This document shows, one piece after another, positions 27,201 through 40,339 of a stretch of 64,000 bases of DNA. The stretch is from Varroa destructor (Eukaryota; Arthropoda; Arachnida; Mesostigmata; Varroidae). How positions within the stretch are numbered: the stretch's first letter is position 1; the number at the start of each line of letters is the position of its first letter. The notes beneath the pieces were generated by a model. That model was not told the origin of the DNA. It saw nothing but the letters and a program-made list of their open reading frames with translations, and searched no databases. The position numbers were made by a program, and so were the translations under genes. The stretch covers positions 30,169,061-30,233,060 of the forward strand of contig NW_019211454.1 of NCBI RefSeq assembly GCF_002443255.2, written 5' to 3'.

Positions 27201-30000
27201 ACATTAAAACCAGTCATGCAAGCGGGAGTCTCATTTCGAAACTTTAAAAACTACAGATGCATATCATGGAAAATGAAAGGCGTAGTCCCGTTTGCATCTG
27301 CAGAAGAGACGAGGGCAGTTGCCGATGAATCAGTAGTAGCCCATTGAACCCTCGTTATCGGGCGTTCGGCAGAGCATTCGTTGTTGAAAGGGACGAGGGA
27401 CTTGGCAGAGAGAAGGAAATAACTTTATGTCAACGTCGGGCGCTTTGGCCGCGTTTGCTTTGCTGGTCTATATATACACACAGGCTGTATTCGCTCGCGT
27501 CCGACGTTCGGCAGCAGACACCGCGCCACCGCAGCCGTTGGCCCGAGTCACCACTTCTCTGACTAACTTTTCCTCGTAAACTCCAAGAAAAGAAGAGAAG
27601 CTCTAAGGGTAAGCTCAAGCGTAAAACTGTAGCAATCAGCCAAGCTGAGGACAGCCGACCTTAGTTGTACGGCCAACAACGCGAGATGGAAAAGAGAATG
27701 GAAAAAAGCAAGAGGGAAAATAAAAGAACGCTTAGTAAGTCAAGCAGCTCAAAATCCGAGACAACGAGCGCCGCTGGAGACGACGCGCGTACTCTGCTAA
27801 AAATGCTACTACTGTTCCCTTTGTACGGGCACAGAAGCTTGCCTCGGTCCGCAACTGCCTCTAAATGCAAAGCCACTAGCCAACCATCCTGATGCCTACG
27901 ACTGCTTCTGCTGCTGCTGTTGTTGAACCAATCGGGTTTTCCATCCATCTCTGTCTCGCGCAACCAACCTGATCAGGCCGTACTGCGTCGGTAGTGATTG
28001 CCCCCTAACAAAGCATTGGGGTTGCTTTGTTTTGCCTTGCCAGCCTTTGCAGCGCCATCGCGCAATTCCGCCAGAAGCCCAGATTGGGCACATATCGTCG
28101 TACACATGCACGCGATCAGAAGCACGGACATTGCTTTGCGTGTAACGCCGAAAACTAAATTAAATGTCAGTAAATAGGGACGGCAAGCAACAAAACCAGC
28201 TAGGACAAAGTAGCGTGAGATTGATTGGCAGCGAGTTTATCGGCTCGAGCCACTGCTGACAATAAAACAGTAAAATATTTTACGTGTTTTTTTCCGATCT
28301 TAACTATAACTGTGTGATGTGTGGTTGTTTAAAAAGCATATTGACCACGTTTCTAGAGTTAAGATTATATTATAGAAACCAGAAGACTAGCAGTAAAACT
28401 GGGCGAATCTGACCCAGCGGACTTTGATGTCTGTTCTTCCATATTTCACCATCCTTGTTTCTTTCTATCTTCCCCATATTTGTTCTAGGCAAACGTACTG
28501 CGCAAGGGAATTTTTTAGTGAAACCTATGCAGCTTATTTTAAGCAATTACTTTCCAGCTTTGATAAGGCACGTGTATTAACTTAAGCATATATATATTAA
28601 ACTTATATATCATCGGAATATTTGCCGACAACAGTACTAGCTTAATCTGGCAGCGAAATTAGCCTTATATGAGTTACATGCGTGTGGTTACGTTGTGTAT
28701 GTAAGCCTATTTCTATATTTGACACATTGAGATGGGTTTTACCCCACCCAGTGTAACAACACACGCATAAACATACTGGTTTGCAGTAATATGAGTATTT
28801 CGAAAAAAAAGTTGCACGATTTGCTTTTTTTGGGACGTGCATCTGTCTTTGATCGTCGACTCTACGTAGTTGTCGATCATAGCGATGATACACTATGATT
28901 TCTAAGAAGAAATACATGAACTGCTTCACCACTTCAAAATACAGCAGTGATGCTCATCCACTGACCCCGCCCATCTTCGCTTTGGGCTGGCTCGATTTCC
29001 GGCGCTCTACCCCTTCTCACTTCGAATGCCAAGGAAATGGAGTGGAAAAGTCAACCGAATTTGATATTGACTTGATTCAAAGTGAAGGCAAAAGCCTAGA
29101 CGAAGTGTCGGAGGGTTAGGATGCCTTAGGTCGCACACGTCACCATTGCAGACTTGTAATGTAATGTCTCGATGTAGCGGTGAGATGTTTGGCTTGGGTG
29201 GCGTTGACAGTCGGCTGTTTCTCGAGCATGACCGAATGCTTGTTAAATCGAGCTTCCTTGCTTTTTTTCATTGGAGAATTTGTTAAAATTTGCAGAAGGG
29301 GGCTTGATCACGACGTAGAACGATCAATCCAACTAGGCTGACATCGCCGATCGAGTCGCAGATCGTTGACCAACAAATTTAGACGACTCATTCGTATTAA
29401 CAGTAAAGTAGAAACCCAACTAAAGCCCAGCCATTTTAGAAGGTCAAACGGACTTTACATTAGCTTGTGTCATTAATAAAAAAAATTAGAAACTTGTTCC
29501 GGTCGTCCTTCCTATGATACACACTATTATAATAATGGTATAGTGTAAAAGTGCTCCTTGAAGAAATATGCACGTAACGTAAAGGACTACGGATATCATA
29601 GTTTCTAGCCGGGCGGCAAAATTATGTCTAATAAGACCTTTCATTTTCGCACATTTAGTGGCTGCATGGCCTAATCCAATTATGAAACTGCTTGAGCAAC
29701 AGCATATCAATGCAAGCCTGAGACCTGAGATATATTTTACATCCTTACTAGTATATAATAACTATTTATTATAAATATATTATTGATATATACACTTAAG
29801 GTAACCTACGTACGAACTGATAATAGAGTTTGTCGTTATAATATGCGATTTTCATTCCGCTTGAGGCAGATAGCTCAATAGATGCACAGACATTTTTTAT
29901 TTTATCTATTTATTTCCGCCTTCACGTCCCTCTCCATTGCACTTCTACACGACTCCAGCCCATATCGTTCATAAATACGTCTAATAAAAATAAAAGTCAG

Positions 30001-30990
30001 ATCGCGTTGCAACCCCCTGGCGCTTGCTTCTTGAGGGTTTGCCCGCTGCTCTGGCTGCTGTTCCCCGCGCACTCGCTCTAGTGAGCTCCGTTACAACGAC
30101 GTCGGCTGCAGTTTCCATACCGCTGCTGGTAAGAGACTCTGTCTGATTCAGTCAGAACACTCACTACCACCTTCGCCACCGGCTCCATGACGATCGTAGC
30201 TGGACCGCCTATGCGTCGCGCGGACACTGCAGACCGCCCTCTTCCTTTTAGACATTAGCATTTTAAAATCGTAATTTACTCCTCCTCGTTTTCTTCGTCG
30301 TCTCGCGTAGTCTACTTTTTTCTCTTCGTTGGCTAACACACAGACGAGATATATTGCGCGGGCGAATACGACGATCGACAACGGATCGACGCTGGCATTA
30401 GCCCAGCAGCGATAAATGAAGTCGAACGAGATAAAGGTGGATAAAAAAAAAGGGAGATCCGCCGATTCAAGTGCCCAGACACGCAGACACATGTCCATAG
30501 GCGTGTGAGGGACAAGGCAACAGCGAATCGACCCTCATCCGCTTCTGAAAACGCTTATCAGAGACGGCGCACTCACGGCGGTTCTGCTTCGCTTTGCTTC
30601 GAGTCGTTGGCCCTCGTGCCGCTCTGCATCGGCGTGTGTGTGTTGGTCCGGTATTCCCATCTGTAGTTTTTGTTGTTATTCTTTCCATTCGTTTCCTCAG
30701 CGGCAGTTGCAGCAACAGCTTCGCTCGTTTTCTGTTTCTCTCGCGCGTTGCTTCGTGCGTCTCTTTCCTCTTCCCCTCCTCTGGCCACTGGTCTTCATCG
30801 TCGAAGCTCGCCGTTTCTCTCGTAAAATGTTCTCCTTTTTTGCGTTCTCCTGAATCCCTTCAATCTTCCTGTGCTTATTTCTCTTTTCATTGTCAATATT
30901 TTTCCCTCCATTCGAAATTTCTAGGATTGCTCTCCGGCGTCGAATCCGACCCAAATGCCCCTGCCCCTTAAGTTTTTTGTTTTTCATACG
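30001..30990. promoter_or_regulatory. CpG-dense block followed by pyrimidine-rich block; possible regulatory island
   Basis: From 30001 to 30600 I count about 55 CpG dinucleotides by hand, clearly denser than the surrounding intron. From about 30690 to 30950 the + strand is strongly pyrimidine-rich (TTCCTCTTCCCCTCCTC and similar). The complementary purine strand contains GAGAG motifs, and a purine-rich stretch with GAGAGAGAG follows on the + strand at 31180-31210. Several overlapping frames are open on both strands because of this composition. The block lies 1.3-2.3 kb upstream of dac exon 2. An internal promoter, an enhancer or simple composition drift are all possible; there is no clear core promoter motif. 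Confidence 0.25.
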
Positions 30991-32324
30991 AAGATATGAG
31001 CATATATGTATGTACGAGCGCGTTCCGTGTCTGCATGAACAGTGGGTTTGTGTTATTCCCTATAGATACACACGGAAACATGTCATGTACACAATGTGAC
31101 AAAATGTTTACATTCATAATTATATATATAACGAGGAGAGCAATTAGTAGTAACTAATTAACCGAGAGCGAAATAGAAGGTGGAAGAGAGAGAGCGGGGC
31201 GGGAAAGGGGGGACGGAGATTCTCGAGCCTATAGCACCTGCGGAGAGCTCACTGGACAAAGTAGCCAAGAATTCCCTGTTTCTCGAACTTTTCCCCCGCT
31301 TCGTGGTTTACCCTTTGCCTCATTATCTTTTTTTCATTCTGTTAAAGAAATAAAGTACGATGTCCATAGCTCAAGTCGCGAGCCATTCTGTTGAGGAGGG
31401 AGACTGGGCCGTACGGCCGTTTTTTGTCACGGGGTAAAGCTCTTTCCTTTGGGGCCAAGCGGTCTTAATCATCGGTTTTGACATGAAGTTTAGCCAGCGT
31501 ATATAAGAATTGTCTCTGTGATGAAAGAAGATTGCAAATAGGGCACCAAAGGAATGGGTAGTGCGAGAAGGGAAAGAAGTGACCATAAAATAACATTGAA
31601 AGACATAGCTATATTTTAACGCACTGGATGGACACTGTCGAGTGTGCCTAGCTGGGCTGCAAGCATCCTGCAGGAGGTCGGGGTGTTTTAAGAAGAGAAG
31701 AAAGGATATTCAAAAGTGAGCCAAAGTGCTGCAGTAGTACCGACATTAGAAGCAGCTCGGAATACGGAATGCTGCACTCCTGCAGAAGAAAAGTGACACT
31801 CGTCGTCATCAATGGGCAAACAGGACACTGCAACTATCTCGGGTAACGCTAGGTCATCCGCTATAAACGAATAGATAGCGAGCTGAAACAATGCACGATG
31901 GCCATCTGAACGGGATCCACTACCCTACCTCACATCGGCAGTATATTAAAGCGCATGAAACCTTACGAGCAGAGAGGTTTTGTGAGAGGTTATTGTCATT
32001 ATGGAGATGAAAAAAATAAATGATAATGATAAATCAAGGACTCGAAATAAACGAGCATTCGAAGAAGGTGTAATGGCTCCGATTTCGTGTCGAAAGATCA
32101 TTGGACGCATTGTCATTTACCACTGAACATTAACGTTTGTTACTATCAAATGCTTTGCGAAAGATTCGAAAATAGAATACGCTATACGGCTATATACGGT
32201 ACTTTGACGTATATGGTGTTTTTATCATACGATCAGCATCTATACTGGAAATGCTGATTAGAATCCATCTGTTCTTGGTCACACTGAAAGCATAATGAAA
32301 ACGGTACCCTGTTGTATTTAATAG

Positions 32325-32709
32325 GAGACCCGTCGAAAATCTCGTTGATGAGTCCACAACAACAGCAGGCCATTGCCGCCGCCCAGCATCTGCAGCTGCT
32401 CTCCCAGCTCCATCCGCAACTGCAGAGTCAGCTTCAGGGTCAATTGGGCCAGCTGCAGGGTCAGCTTCCCCCGAGTCTTCAGCAGCAACAACAGCAGGCC
32501 CTGCTCAACGCCGTCGCGCTGGCTGCCAATCGTGGTCAACTTGCCACTCAGCATCATTCCGCGACAAACAGTCTCGCGCCCGCTGCCGTTGCTGCCGCCG
32601 CCGCTGCTGCAGCGGCAGTCGCCCACCAACAGAGTTCCGCGCACCATCATCACACAGCCGAACCACAGCAGCAACAGTCGCCGAACTGTACCAGCTCATT
32701 GAAAGACAA
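32325..32709 (+). CDS. dac: dachshund exon 2, glutamine/alanine/histidine-rich linker
   Basis: This 385-base exon has two spare bases, 127 codons and two spare bases. After GDPSKISLMSPQQQQ it is dominated by leucine-glutamine repeats (QLHPQLQSQLQGQLGQLQGQ), then a polyglutamine run, then AAVAAAAAAAAAVAHQQ and a short HHHH run, ending NCTSSLKDK. Low-complexity Q, A and H stretches are typical of the linker of arthropod Dachshund proteins. They are usually disordered and may mediate protein contacts. The acceptor is TTTAATAG at 32317-32324, with an unusually poor pyrimidine tract; the donor is a strong GTAAGT at 32710. The spare AA at the end plus A at 43935 makes lysine, giving LKDKLSLENRLQQ across the junction. 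The CAG/CAA mixture suggests length polymorphism. Both strands are open here because repeat codons avoid stops, so the minus-strand frame 32318-32674 is a shadow. Confidence 0.9.
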
Positions 32710-34052
32710 GTAAGTACCAACTTTCCTTTACATTGACCTACCCCCGGCGTCCATTCTAGTGATCTGGACGTTGATCAGGAACGTCGCTTTAAGGAAGCCA
32801 CTAGAATATGATTTCATTATATTGCATTCGTATAATTATATACATTCATTTTGCTTGTAGAAAATCTGTCATTGTTCTGCGAACATGCAAGGACAGCAAT
32901 TAGAGTTTGGTACAGATTAGTCAAGCTTTTATGCGGGATAGGTGTGCCGGGTGTGAAGAATGTCATAGCTGTGGTTTTGACGATATCGATTTTTCAAGTT
33001 GGGCCTTTTGTCAGGACGATGGTCAGTCGGGCGTCGTGTGAGGAACTGAGGTTGGATGGGATGAACGCGAGCAGGACTATGACCATAAGACAATGAAAAG
33101 AGACCGGTACCAAGAACGGACCCAGGTGGGGAATTCTCATTGCAAAGATGAATAATAATCTTCATTCTTGCAATAATAAAAATGCTAATTTACTCGGAGA
33201 CAGCCAAATAATATCGCTTTAAAGTTAGAGTGAATGACCTGTCGTCGCGGTGTGCTCAGTGGTGCTCCCTTCTATATGGAGCCAGGGCCGGTTCGATGAG
33301 TGCCCACCTAAAGTCCTCATTTGCTACTCGATATCGTGGTACCGCTATCGATATTTATAGTAACTAGGACGATTCGTGTATATTTTATTTAAGCCACCAA
33401 TCAGTTGTACCGAAGTGACCTAGTTTCAGTATTACGAATTCACGATTTTTTTGCTATTTTGCTTCAGCCGATTGTTGCTTGAATGAGTCACTGCTGGCCG
33501 ATCGGTAACATCTTGCTACTTCATTAAATCCGATCTTTACTATGATTCTAATTAGCCTCGGGCTTGATAGTGTTGTGCTTATCGATTACTATGGCAGCAG
33601 TAGCACTGTCCAACTGCGTCCATATGATGCTACGACGACTGATGCCTTTGATTTTACCGTAACGTCCGTTAATTACCTACGACTGGTCACACCTGGTGAT
33701 ATCCTAGTGCTTGTTATCGCTACTACTGCTATGCAACTAAGGAGAAATTGGGCTCATGTCTACCTTCGATGTCCGGATCCATTATGGGCTTTCATCGAGA
33801 CGAGGCGAGTAAACGATCGGCAACAAAGGAGCACCCACTGGCCAGGTTGTATGATATTATTACCGGCATTTTGGCCCTTTTAAATCTTCGCTTGACCAAA
33901 ATCAGTTTCGGCCTTACATTTGAACTGAGTAGAGCTTCCTTTCGGCCTGTGCGTTGGTCGCCTATTGATCATAACATGAGAAACAAAGAGAAATTCATTG
34001 ATTTTGTGTTGTTTTGAGGAAATTCTAGAGTCATGTCATCTATGCAGGCTAC

Positions 34053-34072
34053 CTGTCTGTCTGTCTGTCTGT
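34053..34072. repeat. (CTGT)5 microsatellite
   Basis: Five exact CTGT units. A shorter run of the same unit is at about 13437-13448. Confidence 0.9.
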
Positions 34073-37000
34073 GAGGGCTGCTAGTTTTTTCTGTATTTGT
34101 CCTTAGATCAAGAGTAATGACAGGTCCACTGTTCACTGGGACTGCAAATGAGGATGCAAAAAAAAACGCTTTCTCGTCTCCACTTAACTTATTTCGCTTT
34201 TCTGCCCCTGTTCTACAACAAGACGAATGCCCTTGTCATAGGACGGACCCGGACGTTTCGGCTGTCAGGACAAACACGGAGGAGCGACATGGCTCTGAAA
34301 TCAGAACGAGAAATTAAATGAGGAACTGCGCTGGTATAGGAAGGCGGGATTGGAAGAAAAAATGAGTGAGAAAGAGAGAGAAATCACACGGATTTAAAAA
34401 AAATGATCAATTTCGAGTCATTAATCAACCCCGCCGGCTCTAGGCCGTCTCCCTGCGACCCTCGCCTTTTTCGAACCCCTATTACATATTGGGAGGTACG
34501 AGCACCGTTCCGCATAGACAGAGCTCATTCTATTCAATAGTTGCCGCAGGCGCAAATGCTAAAAAAGAGGAAGATTAACAATAATATAACTAATAAGAGG
34601 GGGAGACCGTACGACTATAATTCCGTATAAAAGCCATAGTACCAACACATCTCGTATTGCATAATGATTTCATTATAAGTAATATATGTGTACATATATA
34701 TAATAATTAAATCTTGCTTCTCCATTTGTATCGTTAGAAATGATTTTCTAAATAGCAAATGTAGGCTTTAGGCGAGACATCGATGCAGGCGGTAAAGGAA
34801 GGATCTGCCAGGTGTAACTGGAATGACTTAATGAATTAAGGCCGTCTAGCAGTTTCCATGCGCTGCGTTGCCGGGATTGAAACTAAAGTTGGAACAATGG
34901 TTTCGCTCGTTACCGACAAACTTGCTTGGAAGCAAATTTTCGTAAGGCATACACAACGGAATGTTATTATCTAACCAATAGAGAGTTTATCAGGAGAGGT
35001 TAACGACGAAGTGGACTGCTGATGTGGTGGATGGACGCTTTTCCAATAAGTCTCTCCAGTAAGCTTTCTTCCGTGACGACGCGACGTCTTTGCCAGTCAA
35101 ATTAAGAGACACGTTAGGTGACAGAAGTTCAATATTGAAGCTGGTCATGTGTTTGCGGAGCTGCCAACAACTAGCCTAATTGAGAGGTTCAAAACCGGGT
35201 TAGGGTCCACCTGCTTCGTTTCGTGCTGGGTCCGGCCGTCTAAACCAACGTTTAGGGGGATATAGCGTACGTAAAATTCGAAACATTTATTTAGCTCATT
35301 CAAGAATCAAATGTTAGCTTTGGCTGTGCTCTTTTCTACTTAAGGCGACAATTCAGTCGGTTGTTGTTGTGTCAGGTGTTAGATAAGTTGAAATTAAGAA
35401 AACGTTAAATATCATTTAACAGCCATAACGTTTCGAGCACGCATTTTAAGCCTACGAGAAAACCTTGAGGCCAGCTAGCTTTAGGTAGTGCCCTGTATTC
35501 ACATTGTTTCACTTCATGGAAGTCATTGTCAACTTGTCGGTAGAAAATCTGTCCAAAGGCCTTCTCGCCGCGTTTGTGGGTTTAAATGTAGGATTTGCAT
35601 CGCAGAGACCTTTAGCCACACACAGAGAATATATAGATGACACTTACAAATTCCTTATACAAATAAGCAAATTTCTTTGTCGAATATCTCTTTATGGCAT
35701 CATACTTCATGATTTTGTTCATTCATTCATTTCATCACAACAAGTCATTATACCTGTCACGAAATTGACACTTACTCTGAATTTGACAATAAGAAACAGA
35801 TAACTTCCTTTCGTAGCGACAAGTGAGCATTATAGAGTATAGGTATAATTTTGAACAAGAATTTGTGGCTATTTGATTTAAGAAAACAAACTAGAAACAT
35901 ACTGGTGAAAAAAAGATTGCTATTTTGTCACTGGGTTCCTCTACAACATGACTGAAAATAGTGTGTAACACCCCCAGGAACGCCCTCTGTTGTATCGTCA
36001 GCTGCCTGGTAAGTTGTTGAATCAATCGTCTGTGGCAATCATTTGTTCCTTATGTAATATGCATTTAGTGATCTAGTCTAGCAGTACTTGCAGATGCTTA
36101 GTTACCTTCTATCTAGCTCAAATAAAGATCGCGCCCAGCGACAAAAAAAGACTCTGCACTAACAGCTAAATATTGGCCTGTCGACGGTTTTTATATCGAA
36201 GTTAAATAATATTTTTTGAAACAATATTATCCAATTGAATATCGTTTTTTTGGCCATTTGGATGGACTGGCTTTTGTCAGTTTTCTGGTGACACCATATT
36301 CCTGTATGCTTTCCAGAACCTCTGTGGTGTCTGGGTAAAATATTGTGACACCTAATTTTTGCATCCCTTCATTGGAACTAGATTACCGTCATTAAGATGG
36401 GTTCTGCAAAGACCGAAATAGGTGATAGAAGAACGGTGCGAAATTCGGCGTACGATGGATATTTTAAAATTTCGCACCCAAATTCTCCCAGTTATCGCCA
36501 GCTAGCTAAATATGCATGCGGTTTGATATCGTCATAATAGAAGGAAGTCGACATTCATTTCTATTCATTAGCTGCGGTCAATTTCCTTCAGAGAATTTTT
36601 GTAATCTTGATAGCTGCCGACATTAGAAATGCAAGTCAATCGTTTTGCCGGACAGCAACACTTCACAAATGCTTTCCATTTCTACTATATACTTTTTTCC
36701 TATTCTATTATACATATAGCATCTATTTCTTTGGCGTCAGTTCGGTCAGATTGTAGAGCCCAAAAATTAAACGTCTTCCCGTGTATAGCTTTCTCACAAT
36801 GGTTTAAAAGTGTTTTACGGTAGATAATTCCTTGGCGACGTCATAACTGCTTATGTATCAGTCTTCCCCAAGTTGCTTAATTATTTCATCAACTTTTTTC
36901 CACAAGCGATCGACCTCGCTTCGAGGAACATCTCTTATATCGAGATTGCCAGAAGAACAGCAGCAGACAGAACTATCTTGAAATTCTTTTTGCCGATAAG

Positions 37001-38703
37001 GTATCTCGACTATTGACAGTATAATCTTTTACGAGCCTGGGCAGTATTTGTGGCCTTATCGTAATAAAATCCTAAAATACAATGGATTTTTCGTAAAAAT
37101 CTTACTCATTTTCAAGGCGCTTTACCTTAAGTCTGAATAAAGCTATTCCATCGATTTTAGCACGTCCACTACAATCAAATGAACTTTTAGCTGACACCAA
37201 TGGCGATCTGACTCGGTTTATACTATTTGCTATAAATTACTTTAAAGTCATTTAGCTAGAAAAACCGCTAGCATTTTTTCGGTAATCCCATATACAATTT
37301 TCCCAGTTCTACGTTTTTATTGCTGGTTATAACCCTGTTTAGAACTTAGGCTACCTCACGTTTCCCTAGGTTTAAATGGCAATCGCGTTTCTGCCGTACT
37401 ATCACCGAGTAAAGAAAGACATGTCTTCATATTAAAGGATAGTTTAGCTAAATTGCAAACATCAGCTGGTCCCTTTCGCAATGGAGAGGGAAGTATTTTG
37501 ATGTAGACTCTTTTGAAATTGTTACGAAAAGGACTGTAAAGGACGGCCGAAAAACAGACAAAAAGAAAGGACACTCCTTCGGTTTTTGGAACAGCCAGAT
37601 TTTCGGCGCGGAAATCATAACGAAGCACACGTCCAGCGACGAAAATATCTTCCACGAAATAATCATCAGTATAAATATCAGAAACGCTAGCACGACTTTT
37701 CGTCGAGTTTCCTCGAGAGCATTCCGACGTCGTCGAATGATCTCAGCCAATCCGGCCAAAATCCCGAAATATACAACCTCGATAGTTATATATACAATAG
37801 ATATACATGTACAGGCTGAACAGATGATGAATATCCGCATTGATGATGCAGTGTCAACTGGTGCCTACACCAGCGTTGTTGGTGTTCACGGTACAGCAGA
37901 AACTGAAGTATATGTATTTTTAGTTTAGGTTGTTTAGTAATATTGTATGCTCAAAGGCTCTGCATTTTTCGTGTTTCTCGTCCTGCTTACTCTCTCCTTA
38001 TTTGCGTTCAATTTCATTTTATTCTTTTCCCCCTATTCTGAATGGATTCCACCCCAGAGCGCAGAGTTGAACCGGGTGAATTGTTCCGTTATATTCTCGG
38101 TGTTGCCTCCTCCAAAGAGAATTCTTGGACTATCTGTGTCTAAGAAACAGCAGCAGCAGCAGAAGCTACCGCCGGCTTTTTCCTTCATCAATCTCCCGCT
38201 ATAGCAAGTCCGTAGGCTATAATATATCACTGGGTTACTGACTATGGACCTCTCGACCGACTACTATCTGCTGTTGCTGTTGCTGCTGCGTTGTTCAGCG
38301 AAGTCCTTGTCGAGCCGTCGAAGTTGAGGCGCTTCATTCCCCGCAGCGGCAACAGCATGGGCCTAACTGGCAAAGTGATTCGCCATCTAGGCTTAAGGCT
38401 GGCGGCGACGCTAACGTCGACTGCCGCTGCTGCTGTGATTCAGAGTCTTTGTAGATCCTCTTCATTTCGTTCCTCTTTTACTCTGCTTCTTCATAGTCTT
38501 ATTATTGCCTTTCCTTTATCTGTTCTTTTCTCTCCGCGCACACTTTCCTTAGCCGCTCGAGAAAAAACATTCCTTTCGCGAACGGTAGGGAAAGCATTAT
38601 ATCGCTTGCATTTCCTACAGCTGATCTGGTCGTTGCTTTCCTCGTGCTAGATGGCCAACCTTTGCCTCGTGGCTGGCAACTTGACCCACCTTGCGCTGAC
38701 CGT

Positions 38704-38738
38704 GGGCAGGGCAGGGCAGGGCAGGGCAGGGCAGGGCA
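38704..38738. repeat. (GGGCA)7 tandem repeat, G-quadruplex-prone
   Basis: Seven exact copies of GGGCA. Seven GGG tracts separated by two-base loops meet the usual definition of an intramolecular G-quadruplex motif. On the + strand this lies in the non-template strand of the dac transcript, so it would also be present in the pre-mRNA. Confidence 0.95.
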
Positions 38739-39313
38739 GACTGGTCCGCAGGGTGTGCAGGTTTTTGAGTAAATTCTTCAAAGATTAACACAGTTCATTG
38801 CATTGTCTGCGATAGGCTGCGGCGGCGGCAGGCAAAACTGACACAAGTGGGTGCCTCAGCGTACCCTGTCTTGATCCGTGTCTAGTGAAATGGCGGAAGG
38901 ATAGTGTGTTAGTAGAGTAGTGCGAGGTAATAGCAGGAGGCCGAACGTAGCCAAGCCAGTTTCGTGGCTGGATGCACTCGGCCAAAGTGTAGCGAGTTTC
39001 GTTTCCACGTTGAATCCCTCTGATCTGACAGACCCTGAATATAGGAAGAAGGGCTCCAATCTGACAACAACGTTTTGCTGAGTTGGGTGTGACACTGCGA
39101 CTGTGCTCGATAGTCCTATTGACAACAGTTAAGGAGAAGACAATAGTTGTTGATTCCCGTACACTAGTAGGTACCAAGCCAATTGCAGTGTCACCCTTCG
39201 ACTTGGTTTTAGGACCTCTTGGGTCATGGAAGTGTATATAGTACATGCATATCCACTTATTCGGCATAATGCTATACGCCAAAGAAGCTGGATATTTTAA
39301 AACCGTAATGTAC

Positions 39314-39336
39314 ATATATATATATATATATATATA
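39314..39336. repeat. AT dinucleotide repeat
   Basis: About eleven AT units in an AT-rich part of the intron. Confidence 0.9.
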
Positions 39337-40327
39337 AATTGGAAACGGCTAAAGATGGAATTTCTATACAAGGATAAACCTAAGGACTTCCAACTTTTTT
39401 ATGAATTCTAAGGGGGCCTATTTTGTGCAAGATTGCAAACTGCAGCCACCCGCTTTGACTTATCACATGGATCCATTATTTGATGTAAGTCAACTGGCCG
39501 CTATAGATCGTCCTATCGATTTATCTATTAGTGAGCCACGTACGTAACATCTTGCTAATGAATAGAGCCATTTTTAAATCGTCTTCTATTCAGTATCAGA
39601 ATGGCTAAAGGTCTTCCACATGCAAAACTAAGGGCGGCCTATTTCTTCGATGGTTTGTCGGCGTGCTAGTTCTCTTAAATCATTGAATCATTAGCCACAT
39701 TATCGGAAATCCTCGCCCTACATTTAACTTAATACCTCTTCTATATATTTGTAGTACGTACACTTAGACAGTTCCAGCACTTCCGTCATGTTCACTCTGC
39801 GACTTACGTTCTACCACACTTAGCAAAGAAGTAAGATACAGACAGCTGATCTATATGTTTGTGCGAGATGGCTGCATACATAGCGACTTCAGTATCGCTT
39901 GCTAAGTGAATAGGGGATCAATTTTACTCAGTAAATAAATACTTTTAGTTCACTCTGAAAGCCATATTTTTAGATTTATTTGGTCGCCTGTGTTAAATTT
40001 TAAGTAAAATATTTATTTTATTTACAATCGTAACGAGAACAATGAGCGAATTTTAATTTTAGCTTAAATATATTTAAGATAGCTGGTTGAAGTCACCGTA
40101 GGAGAGGTCAATAGCAATCTTATTTATGACTTAAACCAGCATTTGAAGGGAAATAGGTTTCCAACCGAAAAAAAATTGCCCGTCATCAGAGCGAGCCAAA
40201 CTTTGGCTCCTGCTATATGTGTACACATATTTTTTAAGCACATATTTGTAATGCAGCTGGAATATTTATTAGTGAAATTATTGGGCCTCGAAGCCTATTA
40301 AAAACTTGAGATAGGCTATCGATCCCT

Positions 40328-40339
40328 ACCTACGTAGGT
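40328..40339. repeat. 12-base palindrome ACCTACGTAGGT
   Basis: Exact self-complementary 12-mer, directly followed by CACACGTAGG, a partial repeat of the same core. It could be a dimeric binding site, or chance. Confidence 0.7.

Larger units (their letters stand above)
16754..32324 (+). other. dac intron between exons 1 and 2 (15.6 kb)
   Basis: The intron starts with GTACGT and ends with ...TTTAATAG. It has no coding exon I can support on either strand. Contents include a 15-base C run followed by A (18217-18231), a 17-base T run (19179-19195), a tandem AAGCRAATTAAAA repeat (23368-23406), a C run (24067-24079) and a near-palindrome (24175-24206). A CpG-dense and then pyrimidine-rich island runs from about 30000 to 30990. 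Its longest open frame is 21957-22604. A potential 70-base cassette at 27665-27734 has a GTAAGT donor but would shift the frame. Large introns in developmental regulators such as dac often carry enhancers, but I cannot identify one from motifs alone. Confidence 0.8.

Noticed and set aside
27665..27734. Lysine-rich peptide between a TTAG acceptor and a GTAAGT donor, possible cassette exon
   Set aside because: The length of 70 bases would shift the dac frame, the pyrimidine tract is poor, and no family match is seen.
38070..38180. PPPKR motif followed by KKQQQQQ, reminiscent of the RPGRPPKR motif after DACHbox-N
   Set aside because: It lies downstream of exon 2, where that motif cannot belong. 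Only four residues match and no splice borders fit.
38785..39315. 176-codon minus-strand frame
   Set aside because: No domain or homologue is recognised. The end is low-complexity alanine and its start overlaps an AT repeat. It is consistent with chance.
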